From positions 1-64,000 of the forward strand of contig JASAON010001604.1 of NCBI GenBank assembly GCA_030849065.1: a stretch of 64,000 bases of DNA, in the 5' to 3' direction. This document shows positions 35,894 through 45,599 of this stretch, in pieces. Below the pieces are notes generated by a model, which searched no databases, was not told the DNA's origin, and saw nothing but the letters and a program-made list of their open reading frames with translations. The stretch's first letter is position 1. Every line of letters begins with the position of its first letter. The position numbers were made by a program, and so were the translations under genes. The DNA comes from Jaenimonas drosophilae. Taxonomy: Eukaryota; Euglenozoa; Kinetoplastea; Trypanosomatida; Trypanosomatidae.

Positions 35894-38800
35894 TCAATCG
35901 CCCTCTTCGTCTTCTTCCTCGACGTAGTCGTACTCCCCCTCCTCTTCCTCCTCCTCCACGTACTCATACTCTTCATCCTCTTCTTCAACGTATTCGTAAG
36001 AGGATGAGCTTGATGGAGCAGCAACCACCGCTTCTGGTGCAGTTGGAGGTGGAAGTGGGAGCGTCGGCGGCTGCGCAAACTCCATAAGTCGCGCGACCTC
36101 CTCCTCCTCTTCATCATCATCACCGGATGAAGGCATATCGCTGATATCCACGGGGGGAGCTGCCGGTGATGGCGTGAATGCCGGCCCAACCACAGCTGGC
36201 GTTGGCGTTGACGGTACCTGCGGAGGTAGGGCGATGGGCGGAGGTACGCCCTCCCTCGCCTCCGCCGTTGTTGTTTCGTGCTCAGCCACCACATCATCCT
36301 CCCCCTCCTCTTCATATTCTTCTTCATATTCTTCGTACTCCTCCTCCACCAACTCCTCTTCTTCCTCCGTGTGGTCGGAATCCATCATCATGGATCGTCC
36401 ATGACTCAGCGCGTTCTGCGCATCGGCCTGCGACGAAACGCCAACATCTGCCTTTATAACGGCATTCTCAATCCCATCACGACGCGAGCAGAACTGCTCC
36501 CACTGCGTCTGTGCGAGCGCATCATCATTGGCCCCAGACACCTGCCGAAAAACAAGCTTAATCAGCGTATGGAGCTCGTTGGGAGAGAAGCGCTTGTACT
36601 CACCACTAGCGAGGAGATCGCTCACCACGTCGCGGTTGTGAAGGTAGCGCAGAAAGATGGCCGGGCGCGCGAAGTAGGCGTTGACGGCCTCTCGCATCCA
36701 CGCATCGCCGGGCAGCACCATTTGAAGGCCCATCTGCATGTATAGGAGGTCCGTGCGCAACCGTGCCAGACCCGCCGGAGAGATGCCCTTGTCGCGGAGG
36801 TGTGCGAGCTCCATCAGGAAGAGCTCACTCGCTGGCTTGCCGACGCTGAGGCAGCAGTAGCGCACCCGTGATGGATGGAGGTACGCCTTGAGCAAACCGC
36901 CATGATTCATCAGACGGCGGCAGTACGCCTGAATAAAGGTGTCGGCGGTGGAGGCGGCGGCCACGAGCTGATATGATTCATCGCGGAGCTGCGGAAGATA
37001 GCGAAAGGCGCAGAAACGAGCCTCGATAGATAAGGAAAAGAGCGCCGCCTGTGAGATGGCCGAGAGGCGGATGAGGTGGCCACGTAGGCGGGTCCATCGC
37101 GCGGCGGCAGCAGCAGCGCCACGCTTCGTGGTTCCGTTGGATTTGTTGTTGTTGGTGTTGTTGGTGAAGCTGGATGCAAGCCGGCTCAACCACAAGACAC
37201 CAGGAACCATGGCCTCCTCCGTTCCTTCCACCTCCGCCTCCGTCTTGGCGGCATTCGCCACCACCTCTCCGCCAGGCCACACATGGCGCAGCACCACCTC
37301 CGCCAACCACTCACACGAGTGGCACAACAAGGCGAGCGCGGCCACCGTTGCATCATCGCGCAGGCTCAGATCCGCCACCGACAAGAGGCCGAGGCTCTGC
37401 TCCAGATCTCCGCTCCGCTCCACCTCCACGCTCGTCATGAGGGCCATGGTCTGAGCGGTTTGTGCGTTGTATTCGTGGCCGCTCGTGCGTTGGCTGCTGT
37501 GCCAGCCATAGTAGGTGAAGAGATCGGCATCAATGTGGCGATGTGCCTCGCGCATGCCATCGCGGCCGCAGAGCGCTGACCATCGGCGGTTGGGCTGGCC
37601 CGTATACGCCGCCTCGAATGGCTTTACAAGAAGGAGGTGGTGCAAACTGCCCAACGTCAGATCGCGCAACTTTTCGCGGAGGAGTGTGGCCACCTCGAGC
37701 AGGAGTGCCTCAGACACAGACTTCTCCACGGCCTCCATCAAGGCTGGCGTGAGTTGTTGGCGCAGCGCCGACATCGCCTCCACGACGCTGCCAACGTACT
37801 GAACGCACGAGAGCACCGGAAACATGGCTCCGTGTGGCAACACCGTCGGCCACGATGGCGGGGAGGTGCCATTTGTGGCGGGCTCACTCGACGCTCCATT
37901 CCTCACCACACCGCTGTTGTTGTTGGTGTTGTTGCTGGCGCCAACACCCAAGGCGGCGCCACCAACTCCTTCCATCTCCGCCACCAGACGTTGGTAGCGC
38001 TGTACGTGATGTGCGCGAATAGCAGGAACGAAGGCGGCGTTGATGGCGTTGCTGAAGAAGGTCAGGGCGGCCATTTCCGTCTTTCTCGAGCGCACCTGAG
38101 CAAAATGTGCGGCGCAGCGTTCATGAAAACGTCGCGCGCTATCGAGGCACGTGAGGAGATTCATCGGGCTAAACACGAACCAACCACGCAAGGCCGCGGA
38201 GGCCGCACTCCCTGCCGCAGAGATGGCACCACCACCACCACCGCCGCTGCCACGCTCAGTGCCAAGGTTGTGGTGGTTCGCTGTTGTTGTGCCAAGACTT
38301 GCCTGGCCATAATCCAGAAGCTTCAGCACCTCTTCCTGCAAACGATCCTGCTTCTTTGGTGATGAAAGGCCATCGCGCGCACGTCGCGCCTCCTCCTGCC
38401 CCACACGCACCGCCTCCATCATGCTGAACGAAACACGCCCGCTCTCCTCCATCAGCTTCAGCTGGCCGGTGCCAGACTCCACCGCCGCCAACATGCGATC
38501 GAGGCTCATCTCATCCTTCATTTTATCTGAATCCTTCATGTGTGCCGCGGCCCGCTGCACCGCCTTCTTCGCATCCGTCGAGCGCTTGTAGTAGCGCGCC
38601 AGGGTGATGGCATCGGCCTCCTCCACCGCATCGCGATCATCCGTGGCACCCAACACCCGATAAACCACCTCGAGATGATAATTCAGCTGCGCCCACAACA
38701 CCTGCAGGCTCCACAGCTGCGCGGTGCCCTGCACCTCGGCGGCAAAACAGCGCCGCACCTCTTCCGTGATGGCATCCACCAGACGCCGGTGGAGATAGAG

Positions 38801-41185
38801 CCATGATTCTTCATCATCTCCATCGTTGTGTTGTTGTTGTTCTCGTCTAACGACCTTCACGGCACGAGAGAGGGCTGAAAGTATGCCAGTTAAGGTCAGC
38901 GGTGTTGCGTTGTTGGCCATGGGTGCTCCTTGCGTCGGCTGGGGTTGCGGATGGAGGTACCCACCATCACGGAGGGCATCCATCCATGCATCTCGAAGTG
39001 GTGCGATGAGCTCCTCCGCCACTTCTGGTGCTCCATCATCTTGTGACACTGCCGTTGCCACCGCAGTCGTGGCGGTAACAACGAAACGTGGCACAAACTC
39101 CTCCGCATGGCCAGGAATGCGATGCATCGCCACCTCCCAGCTCCGCCAGCTCTCGAGCATCTCCTCCCCAGATACCTCCATGTGTGGTGCCAAGAAGGGA
39201 TAGTGCAGCAACAAGACCACCTTCTGCAGGTACGCAGCGTTGCGCACCACCTTCTCCACCTCGTGATGAAGCGCATCCATCAAATCCAACAGAGCGGGGC
39301 GCTGCACAATCGCGATGGCCTCCTCGAGAGAGACCAAATCGCTCGTGAGCTCCAACGCACGGAGATGAATCTCCCGCATCTTCGCCTCCGCCGCCGCCGC
39401 CCCGGCGAGGCTAGATTCCCGCATCGTACGCCGCCGCCATGATGCGTAGAGCGTGAGAAAGTGGCCAACGAAACGCTCGATCCGGCGCGCTGACATGGAA
39501 AAGAGGGCCTCGTGGAAGTGATCGATGCGTCCGAGCTGCATCAGGGCGCGCACACAGAGCGGAATCATGTACTTGTAGCCGAGACGCCACTCCGCATCCA
39601 CGAGATCCACATCGTCATTGAGGTGTTCGAGTAGCTCTGCGAGGCCTTGAGGTCGGGGGAGTTGTTGTTGTTGTTGTTGTGTTTGTGTTTGTGCTGCAGC
39701 AACGCCTGGTGTAGTACCAGACTCCGTAGCAGTTGTTGGCGGTGAAGCCACCGTTGATGAGGCGTGAGGAGAAAATGGAGGTGGTGAAGATGCTCCATTG
39801 CCAACGCTTGCACGTCCTCCCACAGAGCTGGATGTTGGCGCCAGTCGGGCAGTGGCGGATGATGCGCAGCGTTGTGCCTCCTCTCCATGACTGTGAGGCT
39901 CATCAAATAATCGATGCACGAGATGATCATCGGCGTCCACGAGGCGGTCTTCACGAAAGATGGAGGCGAGAAGGTCGTCGATGATGCGCACATGAAGTGT
40001 GTTTTGCGTGTTGCGCAGAAAATCGTGCAACGGATTCATGGCACGTGTGGCGATGGAGCAGGAGGCCAGAGACATCTCCTGCACTGCGAGGAGCTCAATC
40101 ACACGAAGATGATGTTTGGTGCGCAGAAGCGATTTGATTTGGTTCTCCACCAACACCATGGACTGCATGCGCTGCAGAGAATCCGAAAGAAGGAGTGAGC
40201 GGGCAGCCCGCACACGCAACGCGTGGAGTTGCGATGCGTTGTGCTCGAGCGAGCTCGCCGCTTCACCCAATTGTTGTTTTAAATGCACAAGTGTATCGTC
40301 GCTTCCCGTCACAGCCAACATCATCTCGGAAAAATCGCGAATCGTGGCGTTGAACTCACCATGATGATGCTCCACGTAGAGGGAGATGTAGTCCTCGATC
40401 TCTTCGAGCAAAGTTGTGTAGGGCTGCAGCGCCTTCTCCACCGCATCCGCCGTGGCCTCCACCCCACTCTCCGTCGCAATGACTCCGACAACGTGCTCAT
40501 GGGGAAGAAAGTGTTCGCTGAGGAGCTCAACATCCACATCCTCGAAGAGTTCCTGCGTCACGAGGACAAAATCTTGATCGGGCTTGGAGAGTTGCGCTAC
40601 CGCGGCATCAGTGAAGGGTCGTGGCGGCAGCTTCGGCGCAGGTGGTGCTGCAGATGCTGTTGGCCCGCTGGTCGCGGCAGGTGTGGCCTTGAAGAGCTGC
40701 CGCGAGAAGACGCCCTCCAACTGATTGCGGAGATTGGCCTGTTGTGTGGCCGCAGATGGAGGGGCCATGGAAGGTGGTGATGGTGCACCACCACTCCTTG
40801 ATGGTTGAGGTTCATCCTCCTCTTCTTCCTCGTACTCGTACTCTTCATCATCATCATCATCATCGTTGGGGGCCATATGATTTGGCTGTGTTAGTGGTCG
40901 GCGCACACCACTGACCTCAGCGGTGCCATCACGTGGCGTGGCGAGGCCTCCATCTGCACCGAGTAGAGCTCCAGCGGTGCCTAGCAGTGTGGCGTTGTCT
41001 CTCAGGTAGGCGCCCGCACCCGCAATGGTGCGTGATACGCCACCGCCACCCGACCAAGCCGGAGTGGGGCGGCCAACATGTGCCAAGGAAGGTGCCGCAG
41101 CTTGCGAAGTGTGTGTGGGGGAGCTCACCGAGGAGCCTCCTCCTGGTACGAGGGCATCCTTGTGGTTGTACCGCCACGCACACAT
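35894..41185 (-). CDS. Exocyst Sec8-like protein, oversized, with acidic tail
   Basis: 1763 residues from the ATG at 41185. An N-terminal ~190-residue disordered part (Asp/Glu and Ser/Pro-rich) precedes a Sec8-like region: LLEEIEDYISLYVEHHHGEF near 260, NATIRDFSEMMLAVTGSDDT, then NQIKSLLRTKHHLRVIELLA near 350 and FLRNTQNTLHVRIIDDLLAS near 385, in the order found in Sec8/EXOC4. The long helical rods that follow fit the rest of a CATCHR-type tether, and the last ~160 residues are almost purely acidic with Tyr (EEEYEEYEEEYEEEG type). Sec8 is an exocyst subunit that tethers secretory vesicles; in kinetoplastids this traffic is directed to the flagellar pocket. Human Sec8 is 974 residues, so the length is unusual. 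The frame is continuous with no sign of fusion. Confidence 0.68.
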   Translation of the reverse strand: MCAWRYNHKDALVPGGGSSVSSPTHTSQAAAPSLAHVGRPTPAWSGGGGVSRTIAGAGAYLRDNATLLGTAGALLGADGGLATPRDGTAEVSGVRRPLTQPNHMAPNDDDDDDEEYEYEEEEEDEPQPSRSGGAPSPPSMAPPSAATQQANLRNQLEGVFSRQLFKATPAATSGPTASAAPPAPKLPPRPFTDAAVAQLSKPDQDFVLVTQELFEDVDVELLSEHFLPHEHVVGVIATESGVEATADAVEKALQPYTTLLEEIEDYISLYVEHHHGEFNATIRDFSEMMLAVTGSDDTLVHLKQQLGEAASSLEHNASQLHALRVRAARSLLLSDSLQRMQSMVLVENQIKSLLRTKHHLRVIELLAVQEMSLASCSIATRAMNPLHDFLRNTQNTLHVRIIDDLLASIFREDRLVDADDHLVHRLFDEPHSHGEEAQRCASSATARLAPTSSSVGGRASVGNGASSPPPFSPHASSTVASPPTTATESGTTPGVAAAQTQTQQQQQQLPRPQGLAELLEHLNDDVDLVDAEWRLGYKYMIPLCVRALMQLGRIDHFHEALFSMSARRIERFVGHFLTLYASWRRRTMRESSLAGAAAAEAKMREIHLRALELTSDLVSLEEAIAIVQRPALLDLMDALHHEVEKVVRNAAYLQKVVLLLHYPFLAPHMEVSGEEMLESWRSWEVAMHRIPGHAEEFVPRFVVTATTAVATAVSQDDGAPEVAEELIAPLRDAWMDALRDGGYLHPQPQPTQGAPMANNATPLTLTGILSALSRAVKVVRREQQQHNDGDDEESWLYLHRRLVDAITEEVRRCFAAEVQGTAQLWSLQVLWAQLNYHLEVVYRVLGATDDRDAVEEADAITLARYYKRSTDAKKAVQRAAAHMKDSDKMKDEMSLDRMLAAVESGTGQLKLMEESGRVSFSMMEAVRVGQEEARRARDGLSSPKKQDRLQEEVLKLLDYGQASLGTTTANHHNLGTERGSGGGGGGAISAAGSAASAALRGWFVFSPMNLLTCLDSARRFHERCAAHFAQVRSRKTEMAALTFFSNAINAAFVPAIRAHHVQRYQRLVAEMEGVGGAALGVGASNNTNNNSGVVRNGASSEPATNGTSPPSWPTVLPHGAMFPVLSCVQYVGSVVEAMSALRQQLTPALMEAVEKSVSEALLLEVATLLREKLRDLTLGSLHHLLLVKPFEAAYTGQPNRRWSALCGRDGMREAHRHIDADLFTYYGWHSSQRTSGHEYNAQTAQTMALMTSVEVERSGDLEQSLGLLSVADLSLRDDATVAALALLCHSCEWLAEVVLRHVWPGGEVVANAAKTEAEVEGTEEAMVPGVLWLSRLASSFTNNTNNNKSNGTTKRGAAAAAARWTRLRGHLIRLSAISQAALFSLSIEARFCAFRYLPQLRDESYQLVAAASTADTFIQAYCRRLMNHGGLLKAYLHPSRVRYCCLSVGKPASELFLMELAHLRDKGISPAGLARLRTDLLYMQMGLQMVLPGDAWMREAVNAYFARPAIFLRYLHNRDVVSDLLASGEYKRFSPNELHTLIKLVFRQVSGANDDALAQTQWEQFCSRRDGIENAVIKADVGVSSQADAQNALSHGRSMMMDSDHTEEEEELVEEEYEEYEEEYEEEGEDDVVAEHETTTAEAREGVPPPIALPPQVPSTPTPAVVGPAFTPSPAAPPVDISDMPSSGDDDEEEEEVARLMEFAQPPTLPLPPPTAPEAVVAAPSSSSSYEYVEEEDEEYEYVEEEEEEGEYDYVEEEDEEGD

Positions 41186-41493
41186 GCTTCAACTTCGCTG
41201 CGAATAGGACTACAAAGATGAGTGCAGAGATGAGTAAGTCTGCGGAAGTGTGTGTGTTGTGTGCCACTCGCACTCTTTACAAGGATGAAGAAGAAGAAGA
41301 AGAAGAAGATTGTGCATCGTCGTCTTCAGCAGCCGCTTCATGATTCGTCGTGCAGCACAACCTGTAGCACAACGGGATGACCGTACACCACATTAATGAT
41401 CATAAAAGGAAAATCAGCTGCACATCATCATTCTTTGCAGATGATGATGATGTTCGTCAGTCTTCTTGTGTCTTGCCTTGGCAGATTGGCAGA
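41186..41493. other. Short intergenic gap with predicted splice acceptor
   Basis: About 310 bp. On the minus strand the sequence before the Sec8-like ATG contains CTCATCTTTGTAG, with AG at 41210-41211, 24 nt upstream of the start. No gene. Confidence 0.5.
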
Positions 41494-42012
41494 TTAGTTC
41501 TTGGCGAACTTCTTGCCCATCTTGTCGGCGGCGGACTTGCTCACAACCTCGAGCACGTTGTAGCGGATGGTCTTGCTGAGGGGGCGGCACTGGCCAACGA
41601 CGAGCTCATCACCGGTCTTGGGGGAGAAGGCGGGGCTGCAGTGCACGGCCAGAGACTTGTGGCGCTTCTGGTAACGCTGGTACTTCTTGATGAAGTGGAG
41701 GTAGTTGCGGCGGATGACCAAGGTGCCCTCCATCACGTTCTTGGAGTGCATGGTGCCACGGAGAATGCGGCCACGAATGACGACGTTGCTCGTGAAGGGG
41801 CACTTGCGGTCAATGTACTTACCGTTGATGGCGGCCTTGGGGGTCTTGAAGCCCAGACCAACCTTCTTGGCGTAGCGGATGTGGCCGGAGGCGTTCAGGT
41901 GGCGCTTGTTGGGGGTGTGGAGGTTCTCATTGACCGCGGTCTGGCGCTGGTAGGCCTTGCGGTGCTGGATGGTGGCATCCACGGCGTGCGTGCGGAAGTA
42001 CTGCTGGGGCAT
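41494..42012 (-). CDS. RPS11: 40S ribosomal protein uS17 (S11)
   Basis: 172 residues from the ATG at 42012 (MPQQYFRTHAVDATIQHRKA); longer in-frame codons upstream read through the pyrimidine tract and are not coding. Family blocks are intact: YIDRKCPFTSNVVIRGRILRG, GTMHSKNVMEGTLVIRRNYL, HFIKKYQRYQKRHKSLAVHC, and GDELVVGQCRPLSKTIRYNV. This is the eukaryotic S11 member of the S17 family, an rRNA-binding protein of the small subunit body. Length is close to the usual 158. Codons are strongly GC-biased, as expected for a highly expressed gene. Confidence 0.97.
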   Translation of the reverse strand: MPQQYFRTHAVDATIQHRKAYQRQTAVNENLHTPNKRHLNASGHIRYAKKVGLGFKTPKAAINGKYIDRKCPFTSNVVIRGRILRGTMHSKNVMEGTLVIRRNYLHFIKKYQRYQKRHKSLAVHCSPAFSPKTGDELVVGQCRPLSKTIRYNVLEVVSKSAADKMGKKFAKN

Positions 42013-42029
42013 GTTGAGAAGAGGACGAC

Positions 42030-42088
42030 CTACACATATACGAATAAAACAACAACAACAACAAAAAAGAAGAAGAAGAAGAAGTTGA
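42030..42088 (-). promoter_or_regulatory. Polypyrimidine tract and spliced-leader acceptor of uS17
   Basis: Reading on the minus strand, a CTTCTTCTTCTTCTTC tract and a (GTT)n run lead to ATATGTGTAG, with AG at 42030-42031, 18 nt before the ATG. This is the clearest trans-splicing signal in the window and supports the chosen start. Confidence 0.65.
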
Positions 42089-42191
42089 AGTGTGTGAATG
42101 TGAAGATGATGGTACATCTCATGACGTGGATATATAAGACCAGTGCAGATATAGTTTTTTTCTGGCAAATCTTCGAGCCCAACAGACAGAA

Positions 42192-43343
42192 TCAATCCGC
42201 CATCGGCGGAGGTGGGGGCATACGTGTTGCTCCACCACGACGTGAATTGAGGAGCACCTCTGTGCCAGCACGAGATGATGAGGCCAGGTTGGGAGAATTG
42301 CGACGGCCTTCATCCGGCATGGGCATCTCCGCCGCACCGCCGTAGTCCATGTACTCATTCTCCTCGGCCTCATGCCACGCTCCTTCAAGCGGCTCATCCT
42401 GCAACGGCTCTGGGCTCGCATCCACTTCCCACTCCTCTACCCAGGCGTGCGGATTCTGCCCACCTGCTGGCTGGCCGCCATCATCTAAATGTGCAGAATT
42501 GAAGCCATCAACGTTGGCCGCCCCTCCATCACCGGGAGCAGCTGCCCCACCTGGCCCTCCTACCGCTCCGCCGTTCAGGCCCTCACCGTTTCCGGCTTCA
42601 TCTTGGCCGAGCAATCGCCGCCACTCTGCCAGACGCTCGCGCTCCTCCTTCAAGAGTGCCTCCTTTGGATTCTCCTTCAGCAGGTTCCACCCCGCAATGA
42701 TGAGGTTGCCCCCAGTGACAACCATGGAGAAGATCAGCGAGGCGTAGAGCTCCACGTAGGGTGGTGCGGTGCAGAAGTAGCCACGAATGGATTGTGGGTC
42801 CTCGCTGCAGTGCTTCAGGTAGTCGGTGATACGCCGGCTTTGGCCCGTGAGCTGCATGTTCAGGATGAAGCCAATAATCATGAAGATGATCTCCCACGCA
42901 GTCACCATGTCTTTGTTGAAGACGACGAAGTGGTAGCGGACCTCATGAGTATTCACCTCGAACCACACACGATTGATGAGGCTCAGTGCTACGTGGGTGC
43001 CACAAATCCCCAACAAGGTGCGAAGATTCGCAATGTTGAGGCTCACAAAGTAGTCAATGTTGTCTGGCGTCATGTTGTACGTGACGGATTTGAGGTAGGG
43101 CCGATTCTCCTCCACGGGGTACACGCAGCCGGGGACGTAGAAGGCGCTATCGAGCTCCAGTGGTCCGGAGGAGAAGAGCGAGCCGTTCATGGAGTTGCTG
43201 GCGGTCATGCCGGTTCTAATGAAGGCGGCGAGGTAGCAGCCAAGTTGGCATGCCACGACGAGTGTGTTGATGCGGGAGAGCCACTTTTCGGCCAATGTAC
43301 GGGTGAGGTGGAAGGCCTGTTGGTCTTTGCTGTAGATGTGCAT
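42192..43343 (-). CDS. Hypothetical four-helix membrane protein
   Basis: 383 residues from the ATG at 43343. Hydrophobic helices lie at about 25-43 (NTLVVACQLGCYLAAFI), 107-126 (LRTLLGICGTHVALSLIN), 147-168 (AWEIIFMIIGFILNMQLTG) and 200-223 (LYASLIFSMVVTGGNLIIAG). The loop between the first two is about 65 residues and carries several possible N-glycosylation sites (for example NSMNGS and NMT). After helix 4 there is a helical KENPKEALLKEERERLAEWR segment, then a 140-residue Gly/Ala/Pro/Glu-rich disordered tail. It is not the amastin-like family: the YYLWY motif is missing and the first loop differs. I do not recognise it. Confidence 0.75.
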   Translation of the reverse strand: MHIYSKDQQAFHLTRTLAEKWLSRINTLVVACQLGCYLAAFIRTGMTASNSMNGSLFSSGPLELDSAFYVPGCVYPVEENRPYLKSVTYNMTPDNIDYFVSLNIANLRTLLGICGTHVALSLINRVWFEVNTHEVRYHFVVFNKDMVTAWEIIFMIIGFILNMQLTGQSRRITDYLKHCSEDPQSIRGYFCTAPPYVELYASLIFSMVVTGGNLIIAGWNLLKENPKEALLKEERERLAEWRRLLGQDEAGNGEGLNGGAVGGPGGAAAPGDGGAANVDGFNSAHLDDGGQPAGGQNPHAWVEEWEVDASPEPLQDEPLEGAWHEAEENEYMDYGGAAEMPMPDEGRRNSPNLASSSRAGTEVLLNSRRGGATRMPPPPPMAD

Positions 43344-44291
43344 GTGTAGGATATGAGCACACGTTCCTCACTCCCTACGGTATGAGAGAGAGAGAGAGGT
43401 CTAGATGATCTATAAATGATGTTGCGTCAAAGACGTCGTCTTGTGTGCGTATCGTTGTGCAGATAGGGGCTCGTGCACACACACGAGGCTACCATACGAA
43501 CGCAGACCTATGCCTGAAGATAATAGAGTGTTCGAGGAAGCAGATGCACACAATATCAAGAAGGGTTGAGCAAACATGGTGCATGTGTTGCGTTCCGTCC
43601 CTCAAGAAGGAGTACCCTTCGTCTCCGTACATACACAGTACGGAGACACGCAGACATGCCCAACCTCGGTCGTGTGTACGTTCAAAATAGCATCAGCAGC
43701 GTGAGACCACCGGCTCCCCATGCACACACACTTGTGCCTAGCACAGGAACGTGTGGAGGTGATGGCTTCCACGTTGGGGCGTAGATGTGCGCAAGCCTTC
43801 GCCACACGCACATCATCCTTCCCTCCGCCTAGCTGCCATGTCCGTCTCGTGTGCGTGCGTACTTAGTGTCTTTTTTTCTCGCTTAGACCAAAAAAAAACG
43901 ATCCGTTGATCTTCCTTACCATACAGGCGCATGCCGAACCCTCCATTGCACCAGACGCACACACCGTGTGCAAGAGGCACCCTACACACGGCAGAGCGTA
44001 GCTCTATGAATGATGGCCCGTCGATGAACGGGCTGAACGGGGAGCCCCCACCTACGCCCTCCTTCTCGATCCACGCATCGGATATCCATCATCGCCATGC
44101 CGTGGACGTTGCACACATGATCAGCATCTCCCAACAACTCAAGACACCACAAGCGCCATGAGAAGTGAGATGATGAGGAAGAAGTCGTGCCACTCGAGGT
44201 TGCTGCATATGGGCACCCCCTACCCGCCAAAAAGGGAGAGGCTGCAAAACAAACGAATAAGGTGTTATGAACGGGGTGAAATACCGCAGCA
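43344..44291. other. Intergenic gap with a perfect inverted repeat
   Basis: About 950 bp without a convincing gene. It contains the inverted repeat at 43621-43647 and a smaller CTCGTG/CACGAG one at 43470-43487. Pyrimidine-rich near 43866-43885 on the plus strand. I looked for tRNA A and B boxes and saw none convincing. Confidence 0.5.
43621..43647. repeat. Perfect 10-bp inverted repeat, 7-nt loop
   Basis: GTCTCCGTAC at 43621-43630 and its exact reverse complement GTACGGAGAC at 43638-43647 enclose the loop ATACACA. It would form a stable hairpin in RNA or single-stranded DNA. Confidence 0.85.
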
Positions 44292-45599
44292 CTACTGATT
44301 CATGTACTGGCTCTCGTTGAGCTGCCCCTTGATGTCGGTGAGCTCCTGCACCTGCATCTCGAAGCGGGACTGGATCTCCTTCATGATGCCATGATCGGTG
44401 TACTTGCGGTTCTCACGCTTGATCTCCTTCTCCTCCTCCGTCAGGAAGGCGATGGTGAGACCCTTGGTGCCGAAGCGGCCAGCACGACCCACACGATGGA
44501 GGTAGCTGTCTGCCTCACTGGCCATATCAAACTGCACAACCAGGTTCACGCGATCGATATCCACGCCACGGCCAAAGAGGTCCGTGGCTACAATGATACG
44601 AGTCTGGTTCGTCTTGCAGCTGTCGTACACCTTCAGGCGCTTCTCCTGATCCATGCGGGAGTGAACGGCCTGGGAGGGGAACTTCAGCGCCTGCAGTTGG
44701 CGATTGAGGGCCTCGCAGCGCTCAACCGTGGAGACGAAGATCATGGCCTGGTTAAACTCCACGGCATCGAGAATCTCACTCAGCTTGCGCAGCTTCTCCG
44801 ACTCGGTCAGGTTCATGAAGTACTGCACCAGACCATGGAGGGTCAGCTTGGCACGCTGATCGACGTAGATCTCCGTGGCGTTGTTCATGAACTTCTTCGC
44901 CACATTACGCAGCTCGTCCGTCATGGTGGCGGAGAACATCATCACCTGCTTAGTCTTGGGGAGCTTGATGAAGATCTCCTGCACATCACGACGCATCTTC
45001 ACGTCCTCTAGGCAGCGATCAAACTCATCCACAACGAACCAGCGCACCTTTGAGGTATCGAGGGCCTTGCGCTGCATCAGAGCCTTCAGGCGGCCAGGGG
45101 TGCCTACGACAATCGCCGGCACCTCCTTCTTGAGCTGCTTGATGTTCTCATCCTCGGGAATACCACCAAAGAAGACACCCGTGGTGGCGTAGGGGAGGTA
45201 CTTGTTGAAGCGCTTGAACTCCTGCTCAATCTGGTAGGCGAGCTCGCGGGCGTGCACGAGGACGACGGCCTGGCAGTAGGGCTTCTGACCCTCGGGCACC
45301 TTCTCGATCTGCTCCAGCAGGGCAAAGACGAAGACGGCGGTCTTACCCATGCCAGACTTGGCCTGTGCAAGAATATCGGTGCCGAGCATGGCCTGGGGCA
45401 GCGCCTGGTGCTGCACCTCAGACGGGTGCTCAAAGCCGTTCTCACGAATTGCGTTGGCGAGCTCGGGCTTCAGGCAGAAGTCCTGGAAGCCACCGAGGGC
45501 AACAGCACTGTGGGTGCCCATGCCCACGCCCATTGGCTGGGCGGCCACGACGTTGGGGCGGATGTCATCTCCATCAAAGTCAGCCAGTTCACCGCTCAT
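44292..45599 (-). CDS. SUB2: DEAD-box RNA helicase UAP56/Sub2
   Basis: 435 residues from the ATG at 45599. All family motifs are present in order: Q-motif region GFQDFCLKPELANAI, Walker A AKSGMGKT (80-87), motif II near 191, SAT in MMFSATMTDEL, ATDLFGRGVDIDRVNLVVQF and HRVGRAGRFG. Whole-length similarity is to UAP56/DDX39B, the TREX component for mRNA export and splicing. The motif II reads DEFD (VVDEFDRCLED); UAP56 proteins normally have DECD. The essential Asp and Glu are kept, so activity is expected. Length matches the family (about 430). Confidence 0.95.
   Translation of the reverse strand: MSGELADFDGDDIRPNVVAAQPMGVGMGTHSAVALGGFQDFCLKPELANAIRENGFEHPSEVQHQALPQAMLGTDILAQAKSGMGKTAVFVFALLEQIEKVPEGQKPYCQAVVLVHARELAYQIEQEFKRFNKYLPYATTGVFFGGIPEDENIKQLKKEVPAIVVGTPGRLKALMQRKALDTSKVRWFVVDEFDRCLEDVKMRRDVQEIFIKLPKTKQVMMFSATMTDELRNVAKKFMNNATEIYVDQRAKLTLHGLVQYFMNLTESEKLRKLSEILDAVEFNQAMIFVSTVERCEALNRQLQALKFPSQAVHSRMDQEKRLKVYDSCKTNQTRIIVATDLFGRGVDIDRVNLVVQFDMASEADSYLHRVGRAGRFGTKGLTIAFLTEEEKEIKRENRKYTDHGIMKEIQSRFEMQVQELTDIKGQLNESQYMNQ

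Noticed and set aside
43621..43647. Rho-independent-type terminator
   Set aside because: No U-run follows the hairpin, and eukaryotic polycistronic transcription does not use such terminators.
43344..44291. Possible tRNA or snRNA genes in the gap
   Set aside because: A GTTCGA-like box occurs near 43533, but no A box or cloverleaf could be placed at the correct distance.
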